From Chamaecrista fasciculata (lineage: Eukaryota; Streptophyta; Magnoliopsida; Fabales; Fabaceae): a DNA stretch of 64,000 nt. The translations under genes were made by a program, and so were the position numbers. Positions 11,788 to 22,871 of the stretch are shown piece after piece; position 1 is the stretch's first letter, and each line of letters begins with the position of its first letter. The stretch is taken from contig QANZ01009912.1 of NCBI GenBank assembly GCA_003254925.1, positions 1 to 64,000 on the forward strand. Direction: 5' to 3'. The notes beneath the pieces were generated by a model. It did not search any database. It was not told the DNA's origin and worked only from the letters and a program-made list of their open reading frames with translations.

Positions 11788-12130
11788 AGACGACTGATGA
11801 AGAAAATGAGAACGATGAACTGATGAAGATTGATGAAGAAAATGGAAATGAGAAGGTGAGAAAGATGAAGATTGAAGAAAATGGCGTTGAAGGAGGCAGA
11901 GTTCGACTTTTAGGGTTTATGGAAAAAAGGATGCAGAGTTCGATTTTAGGCTTTTAGGTTTTTTTTTTAAATTTTTTTTTTATGTGAACCGGTTGAAACC
12001 GGTTCACGGTACGCCGATATGCAAGCGAACCGGCGACTCGTCGGTTCGCTTGCATTCCGGACCGGCCTGGGCTCCGGTTCGCCGGTTCACCGGTCGAACC
12101 GCCCGGTCCGGTCCGGTTTTTTGTACATTG

Positions 12131-13070
12131 ATATATATACAATCACTAATGGCATAAAAGTAAAATCAGCTAAACTACTTCTAACTAACTGGAAACGAAT
12201 TACAACAGCAATATACACCTACATCATAACTATTCAACTGAATTCTTTCAATATATATATGAAGTTGTGAACACAACTATCTGGTCATAGCTGAAAAATC
12301 AGATAAATTGATTTGGGCTAATTAATTTGTTGTTACAACGAAGACACGAATTGTTAAATCTAAGGTTAAAATAAATATTTAGTCCCTATAATTTTATTGA
12401 GTTTGTAATTCAGTCCCTATAATTATACTATTTGTAACTCAATCCCTATACTTTGAAAAAAATTATAAAAATATTCCTAACATTCATGACAGTTAATACA
12501 CCGTTAAATTACTAATGATGTGACATTCACATACATTAAAAAGCTCTAAAATTTACATCATAAGCATCCCATCTTAAAAAATTCCAACCGTGTTGTTCAA
12601 TCTTTTCTACAATACTCACGCTTTTCTTCTCCTTCACACAACACAAATCCACAATATCACATCTCATTCTCAAAATAATTCATTCAATTCCTCCTTCTCT
12701 GTTATTTTGTCCTAATTTTAATTTCCTAACTTGGGAATTCTGGAATGACAATTAGTAATTGCACACATTTAAAAAGAATTAAATCTACTTTTTATGAATC
12801 TAATTTTGTAAAGAAGTGAACACATTCCTTGTTGGATTTTGTGGGCTAAATATCCGCCCATGTGGGAGTCGAATTGAGTAGGGGTGTTCACGGGCTGGGT
12901 TGGGTTGGGTTTAGGGCGGATAATTGGTTCGGGCTCATTAATTTATTTGGCGGGTTGGGTTGAGTTGGGCTAAAGAAAATAATTGAGTCAACCCAAACCA
13001 ACCCAAACCAAACAGTGGCGGGTTGGTTTGGGTTGGGTTGGCGGGTTGGCCTACACTAGTTTTTTTTTTT
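12131..13070. other. Intergenic with fragments of two repeat families, ends at gap
   Basis: No gene is seen. 12374-12470 carries a 'tagtccctata' repeat arm with no visible partner arm. 12883-13070 begins with GTAGGGGTGTTCACGGG and is rich in GGGTTGG. It resembles the left end of the hAT family at 29234-29937 and runs into the assembly gap. Confidence 0.5.
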
Positions 13071-13143
13071 NNNNNNNNNNNNNNNNNNNNNNNNNNNNNN
13101 NNNNNNNNNNNNNNNNNNNNNNNNNNNNNNNNNNNNNNNNNNN
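13071..13143. other. Assembly gap (73 N)
   Basis: A run of N bounded by a T10 tract on the left. Repeats on both sides explain the failure to assemble. True length is unknown. Confidence 0.99.
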
Positions 13144-13751
13144 CAACATCTTCATTGGCATCTTCATTGGGTTTCAAAGCTAAATTAATCGATTTACTAT
13201 ATGAAATTTCTCAAATAATTACGAAATGTGTTGCTTTAATAAAAGGCTCATCGTCCAACAATTTCTATATACACTCATAATTCTTAACTTTGACCATAAT
13301 TATTAAATGAAACTTGACATTGAATATTAAGGCAGAGTAAAAAAACGAAATTATTTAATAAAACACAACTACTTTCTAATTATCTATAAGTATGTTTTGA
13401 GTGCTGACAAGAAAATCAACACGTGAGAGAAAGAAACCCAAGTGCTTGTTTTATTTGAGTTGCTTCATCCCGCAGAAAGTTTCCCTCTAAATAAATTATA
13501 GTATATTTTGCATAATATAACATTGAAATGTCTGTATAAGTATCATTATCAAACTCGTTGAAGGCACTATTAATTCTCCAAATGTATTGATTTCAATGAC
13601 AAATTGATACATGTTTCATTCATTTAAGAAAAGAAAGGTAATTCATTGCTTTGTGCAAATAGAGCGCCAACCAGCCCTAATTGCTTGGTTTCCAACTTTC
13701 CATAATCATGATAACACAGTAACACACTAATAATGATTATAATAAAAAAAA
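13144..13751. other. AT-rich intergenic, nothing recognised
   Basis: Short stop-rich frames only. No inverted-repeat ends or RNA gene are seen between the gap and the N at 13752. Confidence 0.4.
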
Positions 13752-13752
13752 N

Positions 13753-13909
13753 TTGCAAAATTTGTTATGGTTAAAATTACAAAATAGCTCCAAAGGGTAC
13801 CAAAGTGTTAATGGAGAATACCACAGGGTACCAAAGTGTCAAGTTTCAAACCACAGGGTACCAAAGTGAAATAGGGTTAAACCACAGGGTACCAAAGTGT
13901 AATTTACCC
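13753..13909. mobile_element. Half copy of GGTACC-palindrome MITE (copy 2), cut by an N
   Basis: The sequence from just after the single N (13752) matches the right arm of copies 1 and 4, ending in GTAATTTACCC. The left arm is missing at the N. A palindrome collapsed during assembly is the likely cause, so the N probably stands for about 270 missing bases. Confidence 0.75.
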
Positions 13910-13995
13910 TTTTATAAATATTATTATTTTTCCCAACAATCTCTTCACACAGAATAATTCATCGAGTATTTCAAAATGAAACGACATAAAATTAA

Positions 13996-15019
13996 GGGTA
14001 AATTACACTTTGGTACCCTGTGGTTTGACTCTATTTCACTTTGGTACCCTGTGGTTTGAAACTTAACACTTTAGTACCCTGAGGTTTAAACCTTTAACAC
14101 ATTGGTACCCTCTAAACGTTTTCTGTTAAATTTTAACGGAGTTTTTTTTTTTGTTACAAACAACCCTTCAGCAGGGCTAAACGCAGAGAAAAAAACCCAA
14201 GGCAAAACGCAAAAGCAACAAGACACACCAAATCAAACCCTAATAGCTCTCACATCCTCATGAAGAAGATGAATCAGTTCCGGCGGCAGATTCTGCAGCA
14301 CACGCAAGAGAGTCGGCGCATTTGTTGAGACCTTTCTCATTCTACCTTTCTCCCTCCCTTGTTTTCAAAGCATTGAATCAATGCCATTTATATGAAGAAC
14401 AATCTCATAGCCATATGCTTCGATTGCTCCGCCCCTGACTTGCATTGATGGCACCGAAACCCTAAATTAAAGATTTGAGAGCCCAATTCGCCCACATTCT
14501 CATGTAATTTAGTATTGTTCATCATGGTTGCATATGCTTTCAGCTCAATTTGAAGGAGACCATTTTATGTATCTAATTTTTGAATAATGATGTTGGTATA
14601 GCTTAGTTTGCTGGGGTTGGATTTTTTCTGTTTCTGGTTTTGTTGGCAGGTTTCTCTGCTTTCTTATTGTTTGGTTTTTTTTCAAAGAGAGGAGATGAAG
14701 ATGATGATTGGCAGATTCTGTGATTTTCTTGTTGGCTTGAAGTGATGGGAAGGATTATTTGCTAAGTTCAGATCAGTGAGGTTACGCAGACGAAGATGAA
14801 TTTGTTTGTGATGGAGAGAAGAAGAAGACGCAAATTAATTTGGTTTAGGAAGGAAACTGTTCAGGATCAAAAGCTCCGTTAAAATTTAATAGAAAACGTT
14901 TAGAGGGTACCAATGTGTTAAAGGTTCAAACCTCAGGGTACTAAAGTGTTAAGTTTCAAACCACAGGGTACCAAAGTGAAATAGGGTCAAACCACAGGGT
15001 ACCAAAGTGTAATTTACCC
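13996..15019. mobile_element. Probable Pack-MULE of the GGTACC family (copy 3)
   Basis: The 1024-bp element has 146-bp near-perfect terminal inverted repeats (13996-14141 and 14874-15019) of the same family as the MITEs at 10745 and 21211. A 9-bp TSD TAAAATTAA lies at 13987-13995 and 15020-15028. The roughly 730-bp centre is unlike the MITE centres. It has gene-like features: an AAACCCTAA telo-box near 14235, an ATG at 14260 opening a 22-codon frame to 14328, pyrimidine-rich tracts, and GT...TTGGCAG intron-like borders near 14640-14650. A captured host 5' region is the best explanation. The donor gene is unknown. Confidence 0.7.
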
Positions 15020-15499
15020 TAAAATTAATATGTAATTAAAGAACCACACCCACACATTCTATGGAAAGTGACATGGAAGAAAGGTTACATATTCCAGCTT
15101 CTCCTCCTTCTTCCTCTTTGTCGATTTTGTGCATTGTCCTCATCATCACATTCAATAAACTAAAAAATGTTCGAATCGTAAATTGATCAACTTAACTAAG
15201 CAAATTAGATGATATCATAAATAATAAATATTAATAATATATGATTTGATATAAAATATAAGAAATAAGGATATTCAAAGTAGAGAGAAAAGTAGAAGGA
15301 GAGAGTGATTCTTTCATTCAACTGATATCATCATTTACTTTACAATAACACCTAAAGCCTCTATTTATAGGTTAAATGGTCTTTAAGGGAGATGTACCAA
15401 CTTAATGTACATAATGAAATGATAAGATCATATTAATGTACATGGAGGTTATCAAAAGTTTAATGTGTACAAGTGTTGCATCATATAAATTGATATGTT

Positions 15500-15914
15500 C
15501 TCATAAGGCATTTAGTTATTCAACAAGACCATTTATCGTGTGGACATAAACAACATGATGTACCACATTTATCCCAACTAGCGCTAGCATATAATAGCCC
15601 TTTAAAACTTATTTATCGTGTGGACATAAACAACATGATGTACCACATTTATCCCAACTAGCGCTAGCATATAATAGCCCTTTAAAACTTGGGATATAAT
15701 ATAAATTCACCAGCATTATCAAATTTCTTAATGGAATAATCCAAAATTTGAGCTCAATCTTTTTATTTGAACGAAGTGGATCGACATGTCCACAAGATGG
15801 CACTTCAGGTCCACAATTTTTATGAACGCGTTCAAGAATTCCAAGGGATCTAATCCTAACTTTTACTGATAATGGTCTTAAAACTAATTTTTTTTGAATT
15901 AAAACATGCAGCAT
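15500..15914 (-). pseudogene. Ty1/copia integrase fragment, frameshifted
   Basis: On the minus strand, different frames spell pieces of the copia integrase core: ILERVHKNCGPEVPSCGHVDP, then DNAGEF, then GINVVHHVVYVHTINGLVE. The last matches the conserved 'HTQNGLAE' stretch. At least two frame changes and several stops are present. It also contains an exact 80-bp tandem duplication. It is a relic with no function of its own. Confidence 0.7.
15531..15690. repeat. Exact 80-bp tandem duplication
   Basis: 15531-15610 and 15611-15690 are identical base for base. The unit starts ATTTATCGTGTGGACATAAA and ends TTTAAAACTT. It lies inside the copia integrase relic. Complete identity implies either a recent event or an assembly artefact. 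Confidence 0.95.
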
Positions 15915-17880
15915 AAGAACTCATTATATGCAAGAAACTTTTGGTTCTTTAATAGGCATTAATTTGAGTTCGCATTATTTTTGAACCGGAATGGTTAAAC
16001 CGGTCATACAAAATTATAAACATACCCTTTAAATCAATGAACTTCTGGTTCATTTCTTCTTTAAAGTAATGAACCTCTAGTTCATTACAACATATGTTAA
16101 TGAATTTTTGATCCATTACAATATATGTTTTAATTGTACTAATATAAATATAGTACAATATGGAGGACTCTTCTAGAGCATACGATCACATGCCCAATAT
16201 TATGTTTACTTTTTCCTCCATAATATTTTTCTTCCCTTCAGGAAAGCTTGATATAATTCAACAAAATATTTGATCGTATGACATACAATATGATGGATAC
16301 ATTATTAACATATAAATTATTAACCAAATGAAAAATGAATAATATATATATATATATATTATGGAAAGAAATAAAGAAGATAAATAAATAAATTAAATAA
16401 AATAGATTTACTTCTTCTGGAACTATTTTATATTTGGTTCTTTAGGAACTATCTCATATTTAGTTTTTTAGGAACCATATCATATTTAGTTCTTCAGGAA
16501 CTATCTCATATTAATTGAGATACAATATGTAAGAACTCACTCATATCATATACTCAAATTTTCCTTGAGTTTATTGATATCATACTATAAAAGTATCCAA
16601 ATTCCAAACCACTACTGAGTTTTATCAAGAAATATAATATTGTTAATATGAGATTCTTACTCTTCTAGAGTATATATTATTTTATCACATCAGCAGGGCC
16701 CACAAAGCATGGCACTCTCTCCTACGGACCTCACTCACCTACAACATGTTAAAGTTGCTACCTGAAAATAAGAGAAACAACTAAAAACAAGAACAAACGG
16801 TTAGTAAATAAAATGAGTGGTCCTGGACTGAGACACAAATATCTCTCTTTTTTTTAAGGTAATTCACGTCTTCCACGGGTTGATTTAATCATATCACCCA
16901 ATGCAATGGGTGCACAGATGCGTTACCTCCAGGATACAACAACTCAGTACTCGTCTGTCTCAGTACTCGTCTGTTTGATCTATCACTTCTACACTAAATT
17001 CGTTACCGTCAACTCAGCTTTTTTGTAACACCACTTTGACGGAGGGACCTCTCTCCCTAACATTTGTAAAATTTAGGGACCGGGTTGTGTAATTTCCAAA
17101 ATTTAAGGGTCTATCTGCCAACAAATGCAAAATTCAGGGATAGGTTGTTAGTTTTCTCAAAAGTAAATTGATCTCTATATCTTTGGTTTGTATGTATAAA
17201 AATTCTTTGTTAGTGAAAGAAAAATCCATAATGATCGCTATGTCTAATAAAGAATTACAGATTAATTATTTCTAGTTGTTTATTAGAAATAATCCTGCTA
17301 AGTAGTCACCTAAATATATATATATATATATATATATATTTCTACACCTACATTTTTGCACATGTAAATATGTAATGGCCATGGCCGATGGGTAGTAATG
17401 TATGAATATGTGATAATTAACATGTGTGTATATGTAAAATTTTATTTGATCAATATATTCTTTAGCTGTTAAATAATCAAAACCGAAAAATGTGAGGTCT
17501 TTTTTTTTTCCCTAGTGTTTAAATGTTGATACAATCAATTTTAGGGGGAAAAACGAGAAGAGCTAATTGAATATGTACTAATAAGGTAGTGTATTATATT
17601 CTTAGTTTTTTTTCATAATGAAAAAACTAGGATAACTTACAAAAATGGTCACTATAGTTTGATTCATTTTCATAATGGTATCTTTGGTTTAAAAGTTTTT
17701 AAACGAGTGTCTATAGTTTGTATCGTTAACACTTTATGGCCTGTCGTTAAATATTAATAGTAGAATGCGCAAGATGCACTGATGCGTTATCATCTTTAAA
17801 TTTTTATCATACTTTTATATATTTTTAAATTTTTAACCTATATTTATTAACATTAAAAAAATATCTACATATTATTATGA
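15915..17880. other. AT-rich intergenic with repeat debris
   Basis: Besides the 26-bp repeats it has (AT)n runs at about 16340-16360 and 17310-17340. There are single arms of 'tttagggacc' and 'aaaatggtcactatagtttg' repeat families near 17040-17165 and 17630-17730. No gene is seen. Confidence 0.45.
16414..16517. repeat. Four 26-bp tandem repeats
   Basis: Units start at 16414, 16440, 16466 and 16492, each like CTTTAGGAACTATCTCATAT plus TTAGTT. They sit in AT-rich intergenic DNA beyond the copia relic and may be part of the same dead element. Confidence 0.85.
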
Positions 17881-17909
17881 TACATTTTATATTAATTGTT
17901 TTTTAATTT

Positions 17910-18300
17910 AGGATGCTCTTTTGGTCCCATAACTATTGTTAAAGTCTCAATTTCGTCCCATATATTTGCTAAAATTACAAATTTGGTCCCATGTTGCATT
18001 TTTGGTCCCAACTCCCATATCTTGGGGTCATGTTGCAGAATTGTTCCTATATCTTTTGGTCAGGTTGCAGAATTAGTTCCATATCTTTGAGTCATGTGCA
18101 AATTTGGTCTAATATCTTCTTATCAAATAAGACTGGTGGTGAAACTTTTTTGCAAAGATATGAGACCGATTCTGCAACTTGATCAAAAGATATGAGACCA
18201 AAAGTGACACGGGATCAAATCTGCAACTTTTTACAAAGATATGAGACCAAAAATCAAAAAAAAAATTTATAGGACCAAAAGTGCACTTTTGACGTTTAAT
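17910..18300. repeat. Imperfect inverted repeat, MITE-like, upstream of SmB
   Basis: The left half repeats 'TTTGGTCCCA...CATATCTT'. The right half carries the complement 'AAGATATGAGACCAAA' several times, giving an imperfect foldback of about 390 bp. No TSD could be fixed. It ends about 290 bp before the SmB start codon and so forms part of that gene's upstream region. Confidence 0.5.
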
Positions 18301-18384
18301 TTATATATAAAACTACTTATTTTGTTTTAAAAAAATAGATAAAAAATACTAGGTGGACTAAAGAATCAGAGACCCAACCCGAGG

Positions 18385-18592
18385 AGAGACGAGTCGGGCC
18401 ATATAGGTTCGGATCATCCGGAACCAAAGGCTTTTATAATTCCTAAAATCCCAATCTCAATATTTCTAAAACCCTAGCATTTCCCTCCTCTTTCTTTCTT
18501 CTTCTTCACTGAGAAGACTGTACTGATTTCCACACACACAGAGAGAGAGAGAGAGAGTGAGAGAGTTCAGAATCACGGCACGGCACGGCACA
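18385..18592 (+). promoter_or_regulatory. SmB proximal promoter and 5' leader with telo-box
   Basis: The stretch contains CGGGCCATAT (a GGCC site-II-like core) near 18390-18405 and a telo-box AAACCCTAG at 18468-18476. A CT-rich leader and a (GA)n run at about 18540-18566 follow. Telo-box plus site II is a common promoter pair of plant genes for ribosome, translation and RNA-processing proteins. The exact transcription start cannot be seen. Confidence 0.55.
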
Positions 18593-19414
18593 ATGTCGAT
18601 GTCGAAGAGCTCGAAGATGCTCCAATACATAAACTACCGCATGCGGGTCACCATCCAAGACGGCCGTCAGCTTGTGGGCAAATTCATGGCTTTCGATCGC
18701 CACATGAATCTCGTTATCGGCGACTGCGAAGAGTTTCGCAAGCTTCCACCTGCTAAGGGCAAGAAAACCAACGAAGAACGCGAGGATCGTCGAACCCTGG
18801 GCCTTGTTCTTCTCCGCGGCGAAGAGGTAATTTCCATGACTGTTGAAGGTCCTCCTCCTCCGGAAGAATCCCGAGCTAAGGCTGTTAATGCTGCTGCTTT
18901 GGGTGGTCCCGGTGTCGGCCGTGCCGCCGGTAGAGGAATTCCGACTGCTCCGATTCTTCAGGCTCAGCCTGGGCTTTCTGGTCCTGTTCGTGGTGTTGGT
19001 GGTCCTGCTCCGGGAATGATGCAGCCTCAGATCTCACGGCCGTCGCAGCTATCGGCTCCGCCGGTTTCTTACCCGGCCGGGGCGCCTCCCATAATGCGGC
19101 CGCCGGGGCAAATGCCGGGGTATCCGGGGCCGCCGCCGATGGCTAGAGGTCCTCCACCACCGATGCCACCTGGACAATATCAGGCTGCAAGGCCACAGCC
19201 ATTCCCTGTTCCACCTCCTCAGTTTGGGCAGAGACCAATGGGGCCACCTCCACCTGGACAAATGATGAGAGGACCGCCGCCTCCTCCTCGGCCGGGAATG
19301 CCGGCTCCGCCTCGTCCTGGGATGCCGCCTCCTCCCGGTGGTGGTGTTCCTGTTTATGGACCGCCTCGGCCGGGAATGCCTCCTCCACCAAACCCACCGA
19401 ATCAGCAACAGTAG
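18593..19414 (+). CDS. SmB: Small nuclear ribonucleoprotein-associated protein B/B' (SmB)
   Basis: The protein has 273 residues and is a core subunit of the heptameric Sm ring on U1, U2, U4 and U5 snRNAs in the nucleus, needed for pre-mRNA splicing. Residues 1-85 are the Sm fold. Sm1 is seen in [42 protein letters not shown] text (partly quoted), and Sm2 in [19 protein letters not shown]. The tail is Gly/Pro/Met-rich with repeated PPRPGMP and PPPPGQM motifs, which in this family bind WW and GYF proteins. I chose the ATG at 18593 ([12 protein letters not shown], as in plant SmB) over a GTG-initiated upstream extension. It has no intron and is intact. Long antisense frames here are by-products of its GC-rich codons. 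Confidence 0.97.
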   Translation: MSMSKSSKMLQYINYRMRVTIQDGRQLVGKFMAFDRHMNLVIGDCEEFRKLPPAKGKKTNEEREDRRTLGLVLLRGEEVISMTVEGPPPPEESRAKAVNAAALGGPGVGRAAGRGIPTAPILQAQPGLSGPVRGVGGPAPGMMQPQISRPSQLSAPPVSYPAGAPPIMRPPGQMPGYPGPPPMARGPPPPMPPGQYQAARPQPFPVPPPQFGQRPMGPPPPGQMMRGPPPPPRPGMPAPPRPGMPPPPGGGVPVYGPPRPGMPPPPNPPNQQQ

Positions 19415-19862
19415 TAACTGTTAATTGGGTGTGTCTCTGTTCTTCTTTTGGTTTGTTCTTCACTTTCAATTTATGAAAATGGATGTGAGCACACTTATTA
19501 CGTTTTATGGCTTCCAGATAGTAGTGATGTTAATGATCATGATATTGATAGTGCTTATTGTTTCATATTTTTATTTGCTTGTGTGTTAACAAATGGCTAT
19601 TGGAAAATCCTGTTGGCATTCTCCAAGTGATTGTTGGGTAATTAATTGAACTGCACTCTCACATACAATATTCTCTAGATTTGCTATCAAAACTTGAATC
19701 TATTACCTTTACTATTTTGTTGTTTTATGGATATTCCAGCCCTTGTCCTAACTTCAAACCCAATTAATTCATTTCCAGCACCCCCTTTAGCTCTGTGAAA
19801 TCTTTGCACCCAACGCTTAACAAAGATTTTGAGTGGCTCTTGCCTCTTGGAGTACCTCACAG
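19415..19862. other. SmB 3' untranslated region and flank
   Basis: The AT-rich stretch after the TAG has AATAA-like signals but no single clear poly(A) site. No separate gene is seen. Confidence 0.5.
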
Positions 19863-19870
19863 GCCACAGC

Positions 19871-20685
19871 CAAGGTTGTCAAACTCGAGAGTTTAACCAA
19901 ACTCGTGGAGGGGGGGTAAACTCGGATCGTAAACTCGGATCGTAAACTCGCCGAGTTTACCTACGTATGCAGAATAAAATTTACACATATATATCATTTT
20001 CTTTAAGTGTAAAATTAAATCAAAATACATTCAAAAATCATATTACATACCCATCCCCTAGTCACAAACTCACATTCATCCATTCATAAATCATACATTA
20101 ACATATTCACATTAACATACCCAAAGTCACATTCATACATTCAGACATTTACAAACTCACAGCCGATGAAATAACAAAGATAGATTAGGTTTATATTGAC
20201 ACATACCCAGCGGCAGCGAGCAGCGACAGCAGCAGGGGAAGGCGTCGACGGCATCGACGGCGTCGTCGGAAGGCGTCGACGGCGCGACGAGTTGCAGAAG
20301 GCAAAGCAAGTCAAAGAAGGGAGAAAATTTTGAAGGAAAGTCGCAAGAGGCAGAGCAAGTCGCAAGAGGCAGAAAAATTTGGGAAATTGTCAAAGATAGA
20401 TTAGGTTTAGGGTTATTTTAAGTGTGGGCCGGTTATTTTATGCTTGGGTTGGTTTTTTTTGCTAAATGGATTGGTTTTATTTGACAAAAATCAAAAACAA
20501 AAAAAAAGGGAGTGAACTCGCCGAGTTTACTGCAAACTCGCGAGTTTACCGAGTTTACGAGTTAAAACTCGAGTTTGCTCCGAGTTTACCTCAGGTCCGA
20601 GTTTGAGCCGAGTTTACACGATTTTAGGGGGTAAACTCGGCGAGTTTACGAGTTTACGAGTTAAAACTCGAGTTTGACAACAATG
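19871..20685. mobile_element. Non-autonomous hAT element with AAACTCG/CGAGTTT subterminal repeats
   Basis: The 815-bp element has ends CAAGGTTGTCAAACTCGAG on the left, and CATTGTTGTCAAACTCGAG as the reverse complement of the right. A perfect 8-bp TSD GCCACAGC lies at 19863-19870 and 20686-20693. Both subterminal zones are packed with AAACTCG, CGAGTTTAC and GAGTTTACGAGTTA motifs in both orientations. The middle holds a GC-rich block (about 20205-20295) with repeated GGCGTCGACGG text, unlike the surrounding DNA. It contains no transposase. Confidence 0.85.
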
Positions 20686-20693
20686 GCCACAGC

Positions 20694-21201
20694 TCTTTGG
20701 CATCTCGCTAATCCATCAAATCAGTCGTTTTGAGAGTTGTGACACTTCATCATCTTGTAAGTCACAATGGTGAGGTGCCTCAATGCCAGAGGACTTATCA
20801 TTCTTGTAACCACATAAAAAATTAAGCTTCTCTGCTACTACACTTATCCTACTTTTTCTGTTGGTTCATTCATTGCTTTTTTAACTGGAGACATTGATAA
20901 GAGCACTTCTAGTTTGAGCTCATTCTGGCTCTTTCAATCATAATGATTGTGGGTAAGATGGGGTTTTGTCTATCAATCTTGGTTGTGAATTGTGATATGA
21001 GCATCTGAAAGTTTGTAAAATGCCCCAAGTAATGTAATAACCATTTAAGCTGATAAAGGACGAACAAAACTTTCGGTGTTTTCTGTTTCATTTAACTGAT
21101 TTTTTAATATATAAGCATAGTGGTTGCCATCTAAGCAGAATGCCTTATAAGATATAACTTTTGTATCTTTCATATCATAAAAGAAAATAGCACGTACTTG
21201 T
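20694..21201. other. Intergenic, nothing recognised
   Basis: Unique-looking AT-rich DNA between the hAT element and MITE copy 4. No gene or repeat ends are seen. Confidence 0.4.
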
Positions 21202-21210
21202 TTTTAAATA

Positions 21211-21639
21211 GGGTAAATTACACTTTGGTACCCTGTGGTTTGACCCTATTTCACTTTGGTACCCTGTGGTTTGAAACCTGACACTTTGGTACCCTGAAGT
21301 ATTCTCCATTAACACTTTGGTACCCTTTGGAGCTATTTTGTAATTTTAACCATAACAAATTTTGCAAAAATTACATATTGACCCCAAAAAGTTTTTATAG
21401 TTTCCATTTTAGTCCCTAGATAATATGTATCCCGGGACCTATTTGTAATTTTTTGAAATTTTTTGGGGTCAATATGTAATTTTTGAAAAATTTGTTATGG
21501 TTAAAATTACAAAATAGCTCCAAAGGGTACCAAAGTGTTAATGGAGAATACCACAGGGTACCAAAGTGTCAAGTTTCAAACCACAGGATACCAAAGTGAA
21601 ATAGGGTCAAACCACAGGGTACCAAAGTGTAATTTACCC
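21211..21639. mobile_element. MULE-type MITE, GGTACC-palindrome family (copy 4)
   Basis: The 429-bp palindrome is nearly identical to copy 1 along its whole length. It has a 9-bp TSD TTTTAAATA at 21202-21210 and 21640-21648. The high identity between copies indicates recent amplification. Confidence 0.9.
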
Positions 21640-21946
21640 TTTTAAATATTTAACTTCGAGGCAAGAATATCTCGCTGGCCTTAGTTTCATTTTGTTGCAT
21701 TTAAAAACTAGATACAAGGATTGTTTCTTGACTCATGTTTTCATATATATTCAGTGGACATATACCCATGAAGTTCGAGAAACCAGTTGAACTAACATCC
21801 TATTCAGCCATGCTTCTGTAAGTCAAGAAATATCTAATGTCAATAGTGACTGAGTCTCGTAGTCATAATTGATTCAGTTACTTTTTATAGCCTATAAATT
21901 TGCTCCATTGATATATTGAATGGTTTTAACTTTTAATTACTAGTTA

Positions 21947-22330
21947 GGCAAAAGTACTCTTGGTACCGTCAAAGTATTTAGTCATTTTCAGTTGTACCTT
22001 CAAAGTTTTTTTTTGGTCAATTGTACCCCTAAAGTATGAAGTCAGTTTCGGTTATACCTCCAAAGTTTTTTTTGAGTCAGTTCTACCCTCAATCTTTTCT
22101 TTTTTGTATCAATTGTACCCCCAATATTTTCTTTTTTGTGTCAATGGTACCCTAAATTGGGGGTACAATTGTCTCAAATGTGAAACATTGAGAGTATAAT
22201 TGACTAAAAAAAACTTTGGGGTATAACTGAAACTGATTCTATACTTTGGAGGTATAATTGACCCAAAAAAATTTTAGGGGTACAACTGAAAATGACCCCA
22301 TACTTTGGGGATACCAATAGTACTTTTGCC
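21947..22330. mobile_element. Long-TIR MITE starting GGCAAAAGTACT
   Basis: The 384-bp foldback has GGCAAAAGTACTCTTGGTAC at the left and GGCAAAAGTACTATTGGTAT as the reverse complement of the right. Flanks are TTACTAGTTA (21937-21946) and TGACTAGTTA (22331-22340), a 10-bp TSD with one mismatch. Size and TSD length fit Mutator-like MITEs. Confidence 0.7.
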
Positions 22331-22871
22331 TGACTAGTTATTAGTTAGTAAACTTGCTGCTCTAGGTTCATTGGAAACAAGTTTGATTTTAGGCTTATTA
22401 TTCTCTTCTGTACATTTTGGTTTGTCTGATTTTCTTAATGTTATATGTCCAATTGTCATTTGGTTTAAATTGAACTGTCTAGACAGATCTAAACACCCCA
22501 TACTTGAAGCGGGAGATTTAAATTATAATGCAATATATGCTAAAGTAATTGGTTCCGTGGAAAACATTTTTAAAGTAGGAAGTGGCTCTGTTACCATATG
22601 ATTCTGCGTACTAAACTGAATTTAAACTAGATAGTAGAGAGATATTGTTACAACAGAAAATTAGATATTAGATATCCTAAAATATAGGAGAATCCCTAGG
22701 ATGCTGATGTGCTGTTGGGAAGCAATTTAGTTTACAATTTCTGTAATACATTTAATGGTCTTATTAGTTCTTTAAGCTTGAAAGTTCTACACGCAGTGAA
22801 TTCAGAAGCTGATTTCTTTTTTTCTCTTTTTGTGTGATTCTTCAAGTTTATATTGTGTTTTATTAATTTTA

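Larger units (their letters stand above)
10526..12130. mobile_element. Non-autonomous hAT element, CCGG-rich family (copy 1), with nested MITE
   Basis: The ends are imperfect inverted repeats: CATAGTGCAAAATACCGG on the left, and CAATGTACAAAAAACCGG as the reverse complement of the right. The flanks carry an 8-bp duplication ATATATAT at 10518-10525 and 12131-12138. Subterminal regions are packed with AACCGG/CCGGTT motifs. An 8-bp TSD, CA-starting ends and subterminal repeats are hAT hallmarks. No transposase is encoded. The TSD is AT-repeat sequence, so on its own it is weak support. Two further copies in the window share the ends and have informative TSDs. Confidence 0.75.

Noticed and set aside
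11593..11823. Plus-strand ORF with EPTNGETTTG repeats
   Set aside because: It lies wholly inside a hAT element and is a 30-bp minisatellite in translation.
16414..16517. Regular 26-bp repeats considered as a CRISPR-like array
   Set aside because: Units are contiguous with no spacers, and the genome is a plant.
19049..19469. Two long antisense ORFs (108 and 119 residues) over SmB
   Set aside because: They are Arg/Ser-rich or Glu/Ala-rich shadows of the GC- and Pro-rich SmB tail, with no homology expected.
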